DNA of 64,000 bases from Tolypeutes matacus (GCA_026826555.1 JAKSZT010054569.1:2470258-2534257); one strand, 5' to 3'; positions 1-12,116 are shown, counted from the stretch's first letter. Translations and numbers: made by a program. Notes: generated from the sequence alone by a model not told the origin.

Positions 1-417
1 TACCATGCTGCCATCGGGAAGCAGTAAAAGGGAAACCCCTGATGGCTCCGGGACAGCGTGGCCCAGCCTGTGATGCATCTGGCCCTAAGTAATTGCCTTT
101 TTATCGTTTGAGACAGTTATTTGAAAGTTATGGTAATAGGGTGAAAATCTAAGCAGCTTACAGTTTGCTAGAACATTAATCCTATGGGGATGATTTGTTT
201 TTCCTCTGTGCTTCTCCGTGGGACCTTTTCCATTGCGTTATGTAGAATTTATTTTTAGACAAATTTCCCTGTGATCTACCATCACTGTTGCCTAATTACC
301 AATCTCCACATTTGCTAAAATACATACAAATGTTCCTAAGGCAGGTCCCTGGGTAGGAAGGTATCTGGTTTGGGGGAGCAGTGCTCAGCAGCAGCCCAAG
401 GGAGATGGGAAGCAGAG

Positions 418-615
418 TCAAGGTCACTGGCTTTGGAGCCCGATGGAACAAAGTTCAAAACCTGGTTCCTCCATCTTTGCTCACTTGACCTTGGGCACAT
501 TACTTGGTCTCTCTGAGCTTCAGTTTCTTCATCTGTAAAACTGGGACGTTGCCTTCTTCAGAAAGCAGTCGTTAAGAGGAAATGAGTTACCCTCCATTAA
601 ATGCTCATTGCAAAG
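418..615 (+). repeat. MIR SINE
   Basis: Contains the MIR core in order: ctggctttggagcc, cttgaccttgggcacattac, agtttcttcatctgtaaaac and aaatgagtt. Confidence 0.8.
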
Positions 616-865
616 AATTTGCATCTTCTCTTTGCTCAAACTGATGGTTTGAGGTTGGTCCTGTAAATGTAGGTAAGCTTAGGAAGGCGATTCAATTTTT
701 AATATATATATTTTCGGAGGAGCTCACACTCTTATATGGTCCCAGACCAATTCATCCAGGCACTGTTCTAGAAGAGTAATAAATATTTAAATAGTGTTCT
801 TTACTATCTTTTATTTGACTAAAGCAGTTAAGAAAATAGTAGAACCAATGCTGATTAATGAAGCG

Positions 866-1000
866 ACTTTCTCTTCTCTGGGCCTCAGTTTCTCCACCTG
901 CAGGGTGGGGCTATTAAGAGTGGCCTCATAGGAGCCCGGGGAAGAGGCATGAAATGGCAGCTGGGACAGTGCTCAAAGCCCTTCAGAAGACAGATTCTAG
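866..1000 (+). repeat. MIR fragment
   Basis: gggcctcagtttctccacct, aggggtggggctatt-like stretch and ggacagtgctcaaagcc follow MIR order, without the tRNA head. Confidence 0.6.
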
Positions 1001-1779
1001 CTGAGCCTAGAGTTATTATCAGCATGATTATCTGGGAGCGAGGCCTCTCAGCATTCCGGTGAGTAAGGACTTCCTGTATTTCCGGGGCCAAACCTCCTCC
1101 TCCGCGCCCTTCCTCAATCACCATCAATGACTCTCATCACGATTAAAAGGGCCCTGATTGTCGATTGCTCTCAGCCCACACCCACGGTTGTGAAGGGCCC
1201 AGGGAGCCGGCGGTGGGCACAGCTTGGGCATTGAGCAGTGCCCACCCCAACCACTCCTGAAGTCCTTGGTCAACCTCCCAGCAGGCCTGATGTCTAAGGG
1301 GTGAGGGAATGGGGCCAGGAAGAGAAGCCGGCAGGCCAAGGGGGCAGAGGCAAGCAAGGAGAAAGAAGGGAAGAGCAAGGAGGACAAAAACGTGTTCGTC
1401 ACAGGGAAGGGAAAGGACACCACAGCTGCCTTGAGCAGCCTCGTTCTCCATCCGTGATCATCCTTTGAGAGGACACTTGGGATGTGCTCCCAGCACTCCT
1501 GCATCGCTGACACATTTTAACCAGCATGTGGCATTGAACTGTAGCTGGCAGTAGAGTTATGACTTTGTCCCTTTCATAGTCTGAGTTTAAATAGTTACCC
1601 TGGACGGGACTTGGAAAATCATTTGTCTAACACAGCAAAGAAATCAGGACTGAAATCCACGTGTTCAGATTCCCAATCCAGAGTCCATTTTGCTGCAGTG
1701 CATAGCAGTTTAGATGTGCATGCACACACACATGCACACCATTTCTGCATGCTTGGGAGTCTGCGTGTGCTTTCACTTT

Positions 1780-1900
1780 CATTATTTCATTCATTCTTTC
1801 AGTCACCAGGCCTGGGAAACGAATTATATATCCTCATTTTACCGATGGAAGAAGCTGGGGCTCCCCGAGGTTAAGGGGAAACGTTCAAGAGCATGCAGGC
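1780..1900 (-). repeat. MIR fragment
   Basis: Antisense MIR: atatatcctcattttaccga, tggaagaagctggggctccc, gaggttaaggggaaac. Confidence 0.55.
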
Positions 1901-3690
1901 TGTTGTAGCTGAGCTGCCTCCACACTCCCAGACAGGGCTCTTGCCTGCGCCCCGCGCTGCCTCAGAGCGCTTTGCCTTTGGCTATTATCAAGAAGCCAAG
2001 ACTCCCATCCATATTGATGTGAAAACTTCTGGCTCAATTGCATCCACGCTTAGAAGGCTCAACATTTTTTAAAAATTTATCAAAGGGAAGAAAGTAACAA
2101 TGGACTTGATGGGCAATTTGTATAATTAACACCCCGAAGCTCCTAGTATTATACGTTTTGGTTTTTGTTTTGTTTTTTTTTTTTGATTCCATGCATTCTC
2201 CTGACAGATGCTCTTTTTACTGGTCAAGTGGCATTATCACAAGGATTATAACAGAGGGAGAGAAACGGCTGCCAGAAGTACGTGAAGGGGAGGCAGGGTT
2301 TGGATCTGTCATTAGCCACCTAGGTACGCTTCAGTGTACCTATGAGACCTGCTTCCTGGAAGATTTGAATGATTAAACCAGTGCATTCCAGGCAAGGCAT
2401 TGGACATCTGCTTCTCAATTAGTGTTAATTTAGCTTGTTTGGAAATGATTGGTGCCTCTATGAGACAGCGTAACTGGAAGTTGTTGTCTTTCCTATAACT
2501 AACTTTTTACTCTCCTTACAATGGACCAGATGGATGCTCCAGAGGGATGTTGCTGGGCTGCAGAGAAACGATGGATATTCCTGTCCCTGCCATTGTTCCA
2601 AAAGGCACTGTTACTCCTTCATTTAATACAGTCATAAGAGCCAAATCAAGGTGTTGGGAAACATGCAGTCCCTTCCAAAGCTTTCCTTGGGAGCACATCA
2701 TCGGCCCTTCCATCATTGTGACATCGGGGCTGATGTTTAGTGGTCACACCTCATCAGCCGTGTTGATTATTAAAACACTGCCCTATTTCCAGATCAGTTG
2801 GAAAATAGCCCCTTCTGTGAGCCTACAAGTGCTCTATCCATTCTCCATCTGCTCTAGACCCAAGGAGCCCGGATGATCACAGATGAGGAGCTGCCCTGGC
2901 ACCCAGCACCCACCAACCAGCCAGCCGGGCCACCATGGTTCTTGTGTATCTGCCCCTGTTCTCCCAGCCAAGCAGTGCTTTCCCAACCCAGCCCACCCCC
3001 AAGAGAGAAGGCATTCCTGACAGAGGTTGGACCCACATCCCCCAGAGTGACCTAGACTGACCTGTTGCAAATGGTTTTAATATCCCACTGCATCTCAGTT
3101 CCTCAGCGAGGTGTGCAGGGAGGCGGCTGCTTCTCACAAGGGCCAGTGCAGGTGGGTGGTGCCCTCGGTCGGCTGCGGGTTGATACGGGCAGGCCCAAGA
3201 GCAGGTCCTGGCCTGGGAGCAGGCAGGCCAGCGCTGCCTCCTTCAGCGATCCAGATGGGCGATGCTCGAGGCTGCCTGCCCAGACCAAGCTGAGGTCAAG
3301 TGTGGTGGCTATTGAAACCAGGAACTCTTGAACCAAGAGTTTGCAGCCAGGGTCTAGAGCCAAGCAGGAGTCAGATAACCAGGGGCAGGAAGAGGGAATG
3401 AGAAATAGATAAAATCTAGAGGCTTTTTCTCTCAAACCGGAGTCCATGGATACATAGAAGTCTGTGGGTTCTCTATTATTATGATAACTTAAATTTTAAT
3501 GTTTTTAATTTTGTTAAGGCATTTTTATCTCCACCTTTGGGTGTGAGTTTTCAATCACTTTGGTTCCAACCCAATTGTCATAGCATATGAGAAAGAAAAG
3601 GCAGACTTGGTGAGGGTTCATGTCCTTGAAAGTCCAAATGACTGCACCGATATGTCACACAACCCCTGTAGCATGGGCATGTCAACCTGG
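1901..3690. other. Unique intron sequence, no gene seen
   Basis: No convincing exon, RNA gene or repeat family. A short T run lies near 2170-2182. The small open frames here overlap on both strands and lack any recognisable domain. Confidence 0.6.
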
Positions 3691-3832
3691 AAAGAGCCTG
3701 AGAGGGAGCAGACTGTGTCCTATTTGTTCTGTGAGCAAATAGCACCCTCCATCACGTTGAACTGATGCTGTTAACTCGAATTGTATGGTTTCATACAAGT
3801 GTTTGTATTCGTTTTGTAAATAATTATTGTAA

Positions 3833-4284
3833 TGGGCGCCAGTTGTCCCGGCCCGCGGGACAACAACGAGGACCCGAAACCTGCCGAGAAAGAATGGTGG
3901 GACAAGAGACGCAAGGAATGACAGCAAGACAGTATTCTGATCAAGCTGCAAGTTTTATTTGAGGGAGCAGGGCTTATATGCTGTTTGGAGAGAGGAAGTG
4001 AGTCGGGGTCGGGTGGCGCTCCGGGATTGGAGGGTGTTATCGCTGGAGTAGTGGGCAGATCTTACTTTCGCGCCCTGCACCTGCGTACTTGTTGCATTCA
4101 CCTGGGCAGTGGCGGGAACCGGAGAACAAAGGAGCAAGGAGGAAGAAGAACAAGGAAGTGACAAAGCAGATTTTGTGTCTGCGCCATGTTGTGGCGTCCG
4201 CCATGTTGCGCCATGTGACCACAGGTTGCTATTGCTTAGGTTGTTGGCACCTCTCTTGGCAGACTCCAGTGACGGCTCCCAACA
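3833..4284 (-). mobile_element. Solo LTR of an endogenous retrovirus (ERV2/beta-like), antisense
   Basis: On the minus strand the element starts TGTTGGGAGCC and ends GGCGCCCA, giving TG...CA ends about 452 bp apart. A 10-bp direct repeat (attattgtaa) abuts both ends at 3823-3832 and 4285-4294. Inside, on the minus strand, a TATA-like box (CATATAAG, about 3973-3981) and an AATAAA signal (about 3954-3960) lie close together, as in short-R class II LTRs. The start resembles rodent IAP-type LTRs. The LTR keeps many CpG sites while flanking DNA is CpG-poor, which suggests a fairly recent insertion. No internal retroviral genes are present, so no protein can be made from it. Confidence 0.85.
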
Positions 4285-4295
4285 ATTATTGTAAT

Positions 4296-5384
4296 TATTT
4301 TGTTCGCTTTTAGTAGTTATACAGAAGCTATGTGCAGAAGGAGTTTATACCCACTTTTATGTTGTACATTTTTAGATAACATTATAATACAAATAATTTG
4401 TCAGCTCAGGTAGTCCTTGACAATTTTATTTGTTTTATTTAAAGTAGCTGCCTGTTGTTTCAGTACCAGAGCTCCGGGGGTCTGGATGAATTCTAGAAGT
4501 GAACAGAGACTATGGCTTCCCACAACTTGTGTGTGTGTGTGAGCAGACCCGTTAAAAGGAGCTTCCATGGGCAATAGTCCGACTTCAAGTTCCCTGAAAG
4601 TGTTTGCATGTCTATGATCAGCAAGTGCCCCTGAAGTAAACGCCGGGCTTTGAAACAGCCTGGAGCCAAGATCAGTTCAGAGACTTTTAGGGCCCCAAAA
4701 TGTCTCTCAGCAGTAAAATCTGGACCAGATAGTGATCAGAGTATGGCTTGGAATCCAGAATCTGGACTGGTCTGGAGATAGCCAAGCACCTGAACCCCTA
4801 GGAAAGAACTGGAGTCCAGGGCAAGTCCACAGCTCCCCTCCCCCAGAATCAACAGGATCCCCAGGGGTACACTGTAACCTACTGCACTGGCTTGCTCTCA
4901 GCACCCCAACAAGAAAGTCTGAACGGCAGTCCAAGGTGTTTGCTTCACGCTCTTTGGCCCCAAACCAGATGGATGTACATTAATGGGACTTCTCAGCAGC
5001 ACCTGAATATTTCCCAATGCAGACCCTTGGAGGGTGGGGGGTAGGGGGTCTGGGGAAGGAGCCTTAAGCCACCTGCAGCAAGTACATTTCTTTGCTCTCT
5101 GTTTTTTTCTTTAAAATTTCCTTGAGATTTGTTTCAACTCCAAATGTTTCAACCTCATGTTTTTTTAAAAACTATCAAACTAGTTTGTTTCTTCAAAAAT
5201 CTTTGATTAAAATTGATGCTTCTGAAAAATATGCCAGGTTTATCCTGTAAGGTACACACCCCACCAGCCTCACTCCCTTCTCAGCTGCCATCCCCAGTGG
5301 GTGAAGAACTCAGTAACAAAGAGTTGAGGGACTTTGTTTTACTATGACCAGCCAATGAGAAAAAATACTGAATACGAAGCAAGA
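4296..5384. other. Unique intron sequence, no gene seen
   Basis: Only a short GT run (4530-4541) stands out. Nothing else recognisable. Confidence 0.55.
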
Positions 5385-5565
5385 AAACTTGGCTCAAACT
5401 CGGGTTCTAATACTTAATATATGTTTGAACTTATGTAATTCATTTAACCACACTGAACCTCGGTTTCCTACTCTGGAAAGCAGGTATAATAATACCTGCC
5501 AGTCTTCTTCATTGGGGTTGTCATGAAGATTGGACAAAATAATGGGTGTGAAGCTTTTTAAAATG
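5385..5565 (+). repeat. MIR SINE
   Basis: Order of MIR blocks: ggctcaaactcgggttcta, ctcggtttcctactctgg, aataatacctgcc, gggttgtcatgaagattgg. Confidence 0.75.
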
Positions 5566-7640
5566 AAAATTACTGTTTAATTGCAAGTTATTTTTACCAC
5601 TTGTCAATGCCCTGCAACCAAAGCTCACCAAGAACAAACACATCTGCAGGTAAACAAGTTGGATTACTTGTAGCATGGGAGATCACATACCATGGTGAAC
5701 CATGGGGTGTTTCAGTAAGAGGGTGTTAGAGAGAATCTACTATAGGTTTGGGGCTTTGTTTGGTTGATTTGGGGAAGGATGTAAGGAAGCAAAGGCTCAC
5801 TTTAGATTGCTGTCAGAAAGTGGGGCAATTCTAAGCTTGGGTTACCTCAAAAAATCTTATCTGTAGGCAGAGAAGACCTCATCAGAATAAAGCTCTATTT
5901 GGTGAAGAAGCAGGTCAAGAAAGAGGGTGTTTGGTATTTTGTGGGTGGTGTTTAGAATTTTGTAGGTGGAATAGTGATCTTGTTTTTAAGGCCATGCTTA
6001 GAAGTAGTCTTACTTTGTCTCATTCTATGAAGGTCTCAGCCTTGTCCTGAGATTGGTATTCTGTGAGACTGTCTATCAAGAGAATAACATGGCCTAGGTG
6101 TTAGGATCAGGCCAGTTTCTGAATGTCACAAGCTGCGCTTTTCTTCTTTCTCACAATACATATGTTAAAACCAATAGCTTCGTCGGCTCTGTGGCGCAAC
6201 GGATAGCGCATTGGACTTCTAGCCTAACCGCGTGTGGTTAAAACCAATAGCTTCTCCATAGGACATGGAGTTTCAAAAATAGATGTATTCAAAGTAGGTA
6301 AGAGAGATGGGAGGGAGGGAGGGAATAAGGAAGGAGAAACTTAAAAGGAAAAAGAAATTGTGAGTTTATAGTGTGTTTGCCCATCCACCAAGATTCTCCT
6401 AGAGCAGAGGAAGGATTAAAATTGATTGAGAGTTTCCAACTCACAATAGGCCACTCTCAGGGGAAAACACCAAATTGTTAGTCTAGAAAACACCAGCGCT
6501 GCTTGATTCCCTTAAACGGCACTGCTTTAACCAAATCCTGGGGTTGGTTATGGATTTGTCCTTTTTGATACACCTACCCATCTCTCCCACTCCCCCTAAA
6601 TTCAATGTCACATAAGATGGTGTCTGTGCTTCTTGAATGGTTTGAGAAGGGTTCTGGAATCATTTTCTTCTCTAGCTGGTCTATGATCAAAGTGCACAGA
6701 TGTTTCATAAAACTTAAAATGACTAAGCCATTTACCTCAGGTGGCTAATCAAGCAGGTTTAAAGAATTCCAAGGTATCAAGGAAACGCCAGTGCAGAGTG
6801 GAAATTGAATTGCGGTCACAGATACAGTTGGGCCATTAAGAGCTAAACTTGATGGGCTAATAGAGAGTTATCAGCTGATGAGAGAACATCAATATGATAG
6901 CAACAAAATTGGCCTCTGTTGAAAGGGGCTCTTCTTAAAGACCTCATGATACCCAGTAGAAGATGAACTCTTGATACCTGCCATAGTTCAGTTAATAGCT
7001 TCAGTTGAATCGGATTAATTTAAAAGAGCTAATGAAAATGATGAAAATGATGTAGAAGAGTTTGGAGGTGATAATTTGATGCTGAGAGATATCAGCTGAA
7101 AGATGACATTATGAAATCAGTCCCCTGGGGAACAGGCAAAGAGAGCTGGGAAGAGTTAAGGAAGCAGGTTTCTGCCCTTACAGTTTCCTGCCTCCTTCCT
7201 GTCGGCTCATCATGCCTCACTCAAACAGGATGATATGCTTAAATTGGTCGACATTTTATCAGTAAGAAAATTGTAAAGGGCTACCAGATTTCTAAGGATT
7301 TCAAGTCTTACTGATGGGTTGGTCATAAATGTATTCTGTGTTTTTCTTATATTATTAGGAAAAGTTCGCTGGCTGTGTGTGGCATGTCTTCTTTCCCTCT
7401 TAATATCATTCTTCAGACCAAAGTTATAATCAAAGCTATTATTAAGGCCCTCTTTTATACAAAAAAAAAGATACCTAAGATGATGAGGGAAAATTACAAT
7501 GTTGAGAAGGAGGAGGGATGAACCTTCATGGTCAAACAGATCCCACCCTTTGCTACATAAAAGGTTGCTGGTTGCCCAGGTCTGTCCCACTGACCGCTCT
7601 TCACAGTGCCTCAATAAAACTGATAAATAGAGGGGGAAGA
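5566..7640. other. Unique intron sequence with a short GGGA-rich run
   Basis: Apart from the tRNA-Arg retrocopy at 6182-6239 and a purine-rich run gggagggagggaggg near 6310-6325, nothing recognisable. Several stretches are AT-rich without open frames. Confidence 0.55.
6182..6239 (+). pseudogene. Tailless retrocopy of the 5' half of an intron-containing tRNA-Arg(TCT)
   Basis: From 6185 the sequence reads ggctctgtggcgcaacggat and continues agcgcattggacttctag, the acceptor strand, D arm and anticodon arm through TCT of mammalian tRNA-Arg(TCT). It then reads cctaa, which fits the start of the intron of one human tRNA-Arg(TCT) gene as I remember it. After that it diverges (ccgcgtgtggtt) and stops: the 3' half, T arm and acceptor complement are missing. 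A perfect 18-bp direct repeat (gttaaaaccaatagcttc) lies at 6164-6181 and 6237-6254. The repeat contains TT|AAAA, the L1 endonuclease site. There is no poly(A). This is the architecture of tailless tRNA retropseudogenes made by L1 machinery. It cannot make a tRNA: no 3' half and no terminator. Confidence 0.88.
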
Positions 7641-7644
7641 TTAT

Positions 7645-7850
7645 ATTGCCTTTGCAGTCCAATTTACCTGCATTCAGATCTTAGCTCCACATTTTATTAC
7701 CTCTGTGACCTTGGACTGACTTCATAAAATCTTTCCAAACTTCTGTATTCTTAAGTTTTTTTAAAAAAAGATGAGGGTGGGGGAATACTTCACTGTGTTA
7801 CTGCCAGAACTTGGTGAGAGCATGCATGTGAAAGCACCTGGCACTTGGAC
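7645..7850 (+). repeat. MIR SINE
   Basis: Contains cattcagatcttagctccac, cctctgtgaccttggactga and, after a diverged middle, gtgaaagcacctggcacttg. Confidence 0.65.
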
Positions 7851-8309
7851 GTTCAACAACTCTTTTATGTTATGCTGTTCTCAATTACCCTCTTATTTAC
7901 AGCACCTGGCAGGGCCACCTCTGACAGCTGCATAAAGGCATTTTCTCCCGATGGAGACTCAGCCACCTGGGCTTTGGTGGCTCCAAAGACTCCCATGAGT
8001 CTTTCTGTTGAGAAATGAGCTTTGAAGTTTTAGGTTCATAGGCAGGAGGGTTCTATGATTCCTAGGGGGTTTAACCATTTGAATGCTTAGCACATAGTGG
8101 GTGAAGTACATATTTTGTGGAACAAATAAATGTTGGGTGGTGGAGACTGTTTCCTTGAATCAATTAAAGGTTCATTTCCACTATGTTTTGGGTCAAATGC
8201 ACAAAGATCTACTGGTAGAAATAAGAGCCCACTAAATTTGGAGCTCCTCAAAGGCATTGCTTGATACAGGGTAGACACTTTCTTGAATTGAACCTGCCAA
8301 ATATCCAGG

Positions 8310-8440
8310 AAATCTGGGTACTTTAAATAGTTGTGCAACCTTGGGCAAATCACTTCACTTCTCTAGGTATCAGTTTCCTTATCTGTGAAACGACATTTTT
8401 GAGCTGGATGGTTTCTATTATTCCTTCCAGTGCTAATGAT
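8310..8440 (+). repeat. MIR fragment
   Basis: gtgcaaccttgggcaaatca then cagtttccttatctgtgaaa, the MIR core. Confidence 0.75.
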
Positions 8441-9680
8441 CTGCAATCCAAGATTGACTGTCCCCTTGCTCTGACTTAATTGGAAAAGACATAATTGCCT
8501 CATCACTCAACCATGAATCCAACAGCATCCATTAGAATTGGAAGGCAAATCCCCATTATAAATGGTTATTATACATGTTGGGGACTGATCAATGGTTTTC
8601 CTTTGTGGGTGAAGTGTTATTTTGGTAAATGCCTATCTTATGAATTTTAATTATTTGGATTGTCAGCACTCCTCAAACTCTAAAGACCAAACTCATTGTC
8701 ATTACTTATTGACTGATTTAGAGTCAGATCAAAGAAACAACTCCCAAAACATTGGCATCTGAAATATTTATGATGCAACTAGCATTGCTTCCAAGTAATG
8801 CACACTACATTCAGGAAGGAACACATTATGGCAAGCCTGGGTTTAAATTGATGAACATGTTTTCATTTTAGCCATGCAAATCATTCATCAGAGAGCAATC
8901 ACTATGAATTTGATATTCCCAGGAGACAAAACAAGGCTTAGGAAGGATTCTGCTTTCTCAACTTTCAGAAAAGGAGCAAGCAATTCCCCATCTCACCCTA
9001 GCCCAGTCCCATTTTCATTCCCCAATTATGCCCTTCTGTCCAATTTTTTAAAGGACAAAATGTGGCTTCTTGGAGTATGCCCTATACGTACATAAGATTG
9101 AGATTAGGAGTTTTAGAAAATCTTCAGTTAAAAACTATGCATTACCTTTCCAACCAAGGGTAACAGTGTAGGGATTCCTGTACAGGTGTAAGTAGTGAAG
9201 TGATATGGAAAACAGCCTTTATAAAATTCCAGGTGAAAGAATGCAACCCCCTGCCCACTCCTTCTCCACACTTTACCTTTATTTTGGGAACGCCAAATGA
9301 CCGGTCCCAGCTATTGAGGGGTTTGAGACAAAAAAAAAAAAAAAAAAAAAGCCCTGCGTTTTAAAAATATGTTGTTGCAGATATTGCATTAAACTTGCTC
9401 TAAGAGATCTAAGAAGTTTTCTTAAGAGTTACAGGCAAGTATGATGACATCAGTAGGGAACACCATTTGGGGCTCTATCCTGGGTGATGAAAAAGGAAGG
9501 AGATGCATTTTCTTTTAACCTTTGAGTAAAATCCATCAATCCATGAGCAAACACTTTGCAACAACAGCTTTGAACAAGACCTTGAGGAAAACATCTGAGG
9601 AGAACACAAATTAGTTGAAAGTTGGTATTCTCTCCGATACAGTGACTGTCAGCCTCCTAAGCCTGGTTTCATGCATGGGT
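8441..9680. other. Unique intron sequence with a poly(A) run
   Basis: An A run lies at about 9331-9350. I see no element attached to it. The rest is unassigned. Confidence 0.5.
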
Positions 9681-9689
9681 CCCCATCTA

Positions 9690-9862
9690 AACCTCCAGAA
9701 CCTCGCTGCTCAAAGGTTCTGCATCAACATCACCTCGGAACTGGTTAGAACTGCAGACACTCCAGCCCTACCCCCGACCTATTGTATCAGAATATGCATG
9801 TTACCAAGATCCTCCTGAAATTCATATGCACCTTAAAGTTTGAGGGGCACTGCTGTAGACCA
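9690..9862 (-). mobile_element. MER5A (hAT-Charlie non-autonomous DNA transposon)
   Basis: Contains catcaacatcacctcggaac, tggttagaactgcagacact, cccccgacctattgtatcag and ttaaagtttgaggggcactg, the MER5A sequence in reverse of the usual consensus. Confidence 0.8.
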
Positions 9863-10595
9863 CAGGAGTCTGCACACAAATCACCTGGTCAAAGAGTGGT
9901 TCCAAGGGACATCTTGAAGTCCCGCTGTGTGCCGAATATTGTCACTTCCAGTCATCAAACATTGCCTGATCACTTTGAAAATAATTATGGATTCTCTCTA
10001 AAGGCCCAATAAAGAGGACATTTCTGTTGATTATGTGGAATTATAGGCGGTACGGTAGGGAAGGATTTTACCAATTATCTATTTCCTGATACAGATAAGG
10101 AAATGTAAAGTGGGGAAATGATCAACATCTCATAACTAATAAATAGAAGATTTGGGGCGAGAACCTAGGGCTCTAAACCTGATATCTAGTGCTCATTTAC
10201 CTCCACCAGACTGAAATGAAGACAGAGGCTTGAAGGGCTTGTCTGGATGAATCACTTACAAATCAATTGCTAAACAATGGATCAGATCAGTCAGTAAAAA
10301 ATGACCACATCTAATTTACCATTGGGTAATATGAGCCATTGCTTAAAGCCAGTTCTCAAAGGGGAGAAAATGGAATCGGAGGAACACGGCCGTTGTGTGT
10401 ACCATATAATTATGGCCACGGCATCAGAGACAGCATGGAGAATGACCAAGCTTTAATCATCAAATAAATTACCTAGTTACCATATAAGCTGAGGTTATCT
10501 GTCCCCTGACAACCTAGGAAGTTTGTATGTTGGATAGAGGCATTCCTGATACCTAAGACTCAGGCCTTGAGGGTATCTCCACAAAGTTCCTTTTG
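9863..10595. other. Unique intron sequence
   Basis: No recognisable gene or repeat. A MIR-like gaaccta/gcgagaacc trace near 10140-10180 is too short to call. Confidence 0.5.
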
Positions 10596-10599
10596 TGCA

Positions 10600-10860
10600 G
10601 AAATGTCTTTCCCACAATTCCCATCCTTCAAGGGCCAGCTAAAATGCTGCTTCTTCCACTTGATAATGGGAATGGAGTGGAATACAATGGGATGCAATGC
10701 AATGCAATGCAATGCAATGCAGTGCAATGCAATGGGACTGAACACTCTCCTCTACTGGCCTGGGAGCTCCTTGAAGAGTGAATAGCACATCGGATTTATA
10801 TCTGGATTTCCAAATACCTAGTACCTAGTAGGCCTTCAATGGCTATTTACTTGGTGAAAC
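10600..10860 (+). repeat. L2 LINE 3' end, split by a TGCAA microsatellite
   Basis: Left: ccatccttcaagggccagct, aaaatgctgcttcttcc. Right: tgggagctccttgaagag, acctagtacctagtaggcct, tcaatggctatttactt. These are adjacent in the L2 3' end; the repeat array at 10675-10736 sits between. Confidence 0.75.
10675..10736 (+). repeat. Pentanucleotide microsatellite (TGCAA)n
   Basis: Repeated tgcaa units, about ten copies with variants (tgcag, tggga). All open frames through it are repeat artefacts. Confidence 0.9.
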
Positions 10861-12110
10861 CTTTAGCGGGGAGGCTCTTTTACAATTCACAGATTGTCCT
10901 AGCTTCTACCACAAGATTGACTACAGGAGTTTTAGGGAAACCCAAGTCCACTGGCAGCCATTGCTGCCTAAACACCTCCCAAGTCCCCATTGCTGTTCTT
11001 GGCCACAGTTGCAGAAGTACACACACCTGTCAGTCAGCCGAGTCAAGGGACAAGCAGGCAGTTTGTGCAAAATCCTGAACAAAAGAAAGATTTGACCAAA
11101 TATATTTTGTCAGTTCCCATGTGCCTAAAACAAATCATTCCAAATGGAAAAATGAAATCACTTCAGTAATCTTTATTTGTGATTTATCTTGGGCTAAAAT
11201 TTAAAGTCAGTTGGCTACAGGAGCCAAGAGGATTGAGTCCCATCTTCCATCTCCTACTTAATCCATTAGCCCAAATGTTCTACCTTTTACACGTTTTTTT
11301 CTGTCATGTAGGCATAGCCTTACATGCACTTTAATGACTTTTGTGGGATACAACCTGAGAGCATGCTATCTTCTCATACCTATCATTCAGTTTGATTTTC
11401 CAACCTCCTAGGTCTCTTTGTGTCCTATATCAGAAATCATTTGATTGAATCGCCTAAATCATTTCCACCTTTACTTTCAGCTAGTTTACTCTTCTCCTTT
11501 ATGGCTTGGAGCTTTTATTAATTCTCTTGTGTCTGTCATCTCCAAATCTGTCTTTTGTGGAAGTAACTATGTTTCCAAGAACTCTTACTCTCATTTCCCC
11601 ATTACAGAAAGCCTTTCCTTTGCAGGACAGCCTTCTTGTCCTCGCCTTGCATTTCAGAACAGGTGTGTTCAATCTGGAATGCTGGCAGCAGGTACACCAG
11701 CACTGCCCTGGAGACTTGTGAGAAACCATGCATCAAACACATGTGGCCTTGCCCCATTCATTTCTTTGTTCATCTACTCCGCAGTTTTCATTAGGTGTTC
11801 TCTTTATGCCAATAAGCACTTATCAAAGTCTGGGTATGTCCAAGATTGCAGACTTCACAATTGACTTATTGGCTTTATCTCTTTGTTTTATTTTTGAAGA
11901 GTTGTTCCAAGGCAACTGTTCAATAGATGGACCATGGGTCATCAGAATGTAACCATGCTTATTTGTTACATATTTCTATGACTGCTTTCGTGCTACAATA
12001 GCAAAGCTAAGTAGTAACAGAGATTGTATGTCTTGGAGGCCTAAAATATTATCTCTTTGTCCCTTTACAGAAAACATTTCCTCACCGATGTTTTTTGTTG
12101 TTGTTCCCCT
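10861..12110. other. Mostly unique intron sequence
   Basis: A stretch near 11670-11735 (gcactgccctggagacttgt) resembles a MER5-type fragment but is too short to call. A 139-residue open frame at 11445-11864 has no recognisable domain and no splice-site context. Confidence 0.5.
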
Positions 12111-12116
12111 GAGTTG

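Noticed and set aside
6182..6239. Functional tRNA-Arg gene
   Set aside because: The 3' half and T arm are missing and target duplications show it is a retrocopy.
7210..7662. 150-residue minus-strand open frame
   Set aside because: Composition and lack of domain suggest chance; part overlaps a MIR.
10560..10785. Repetitive open frames (ALHCIALHC type)
   Set aside because: Product of the TGCAA microsatellite.
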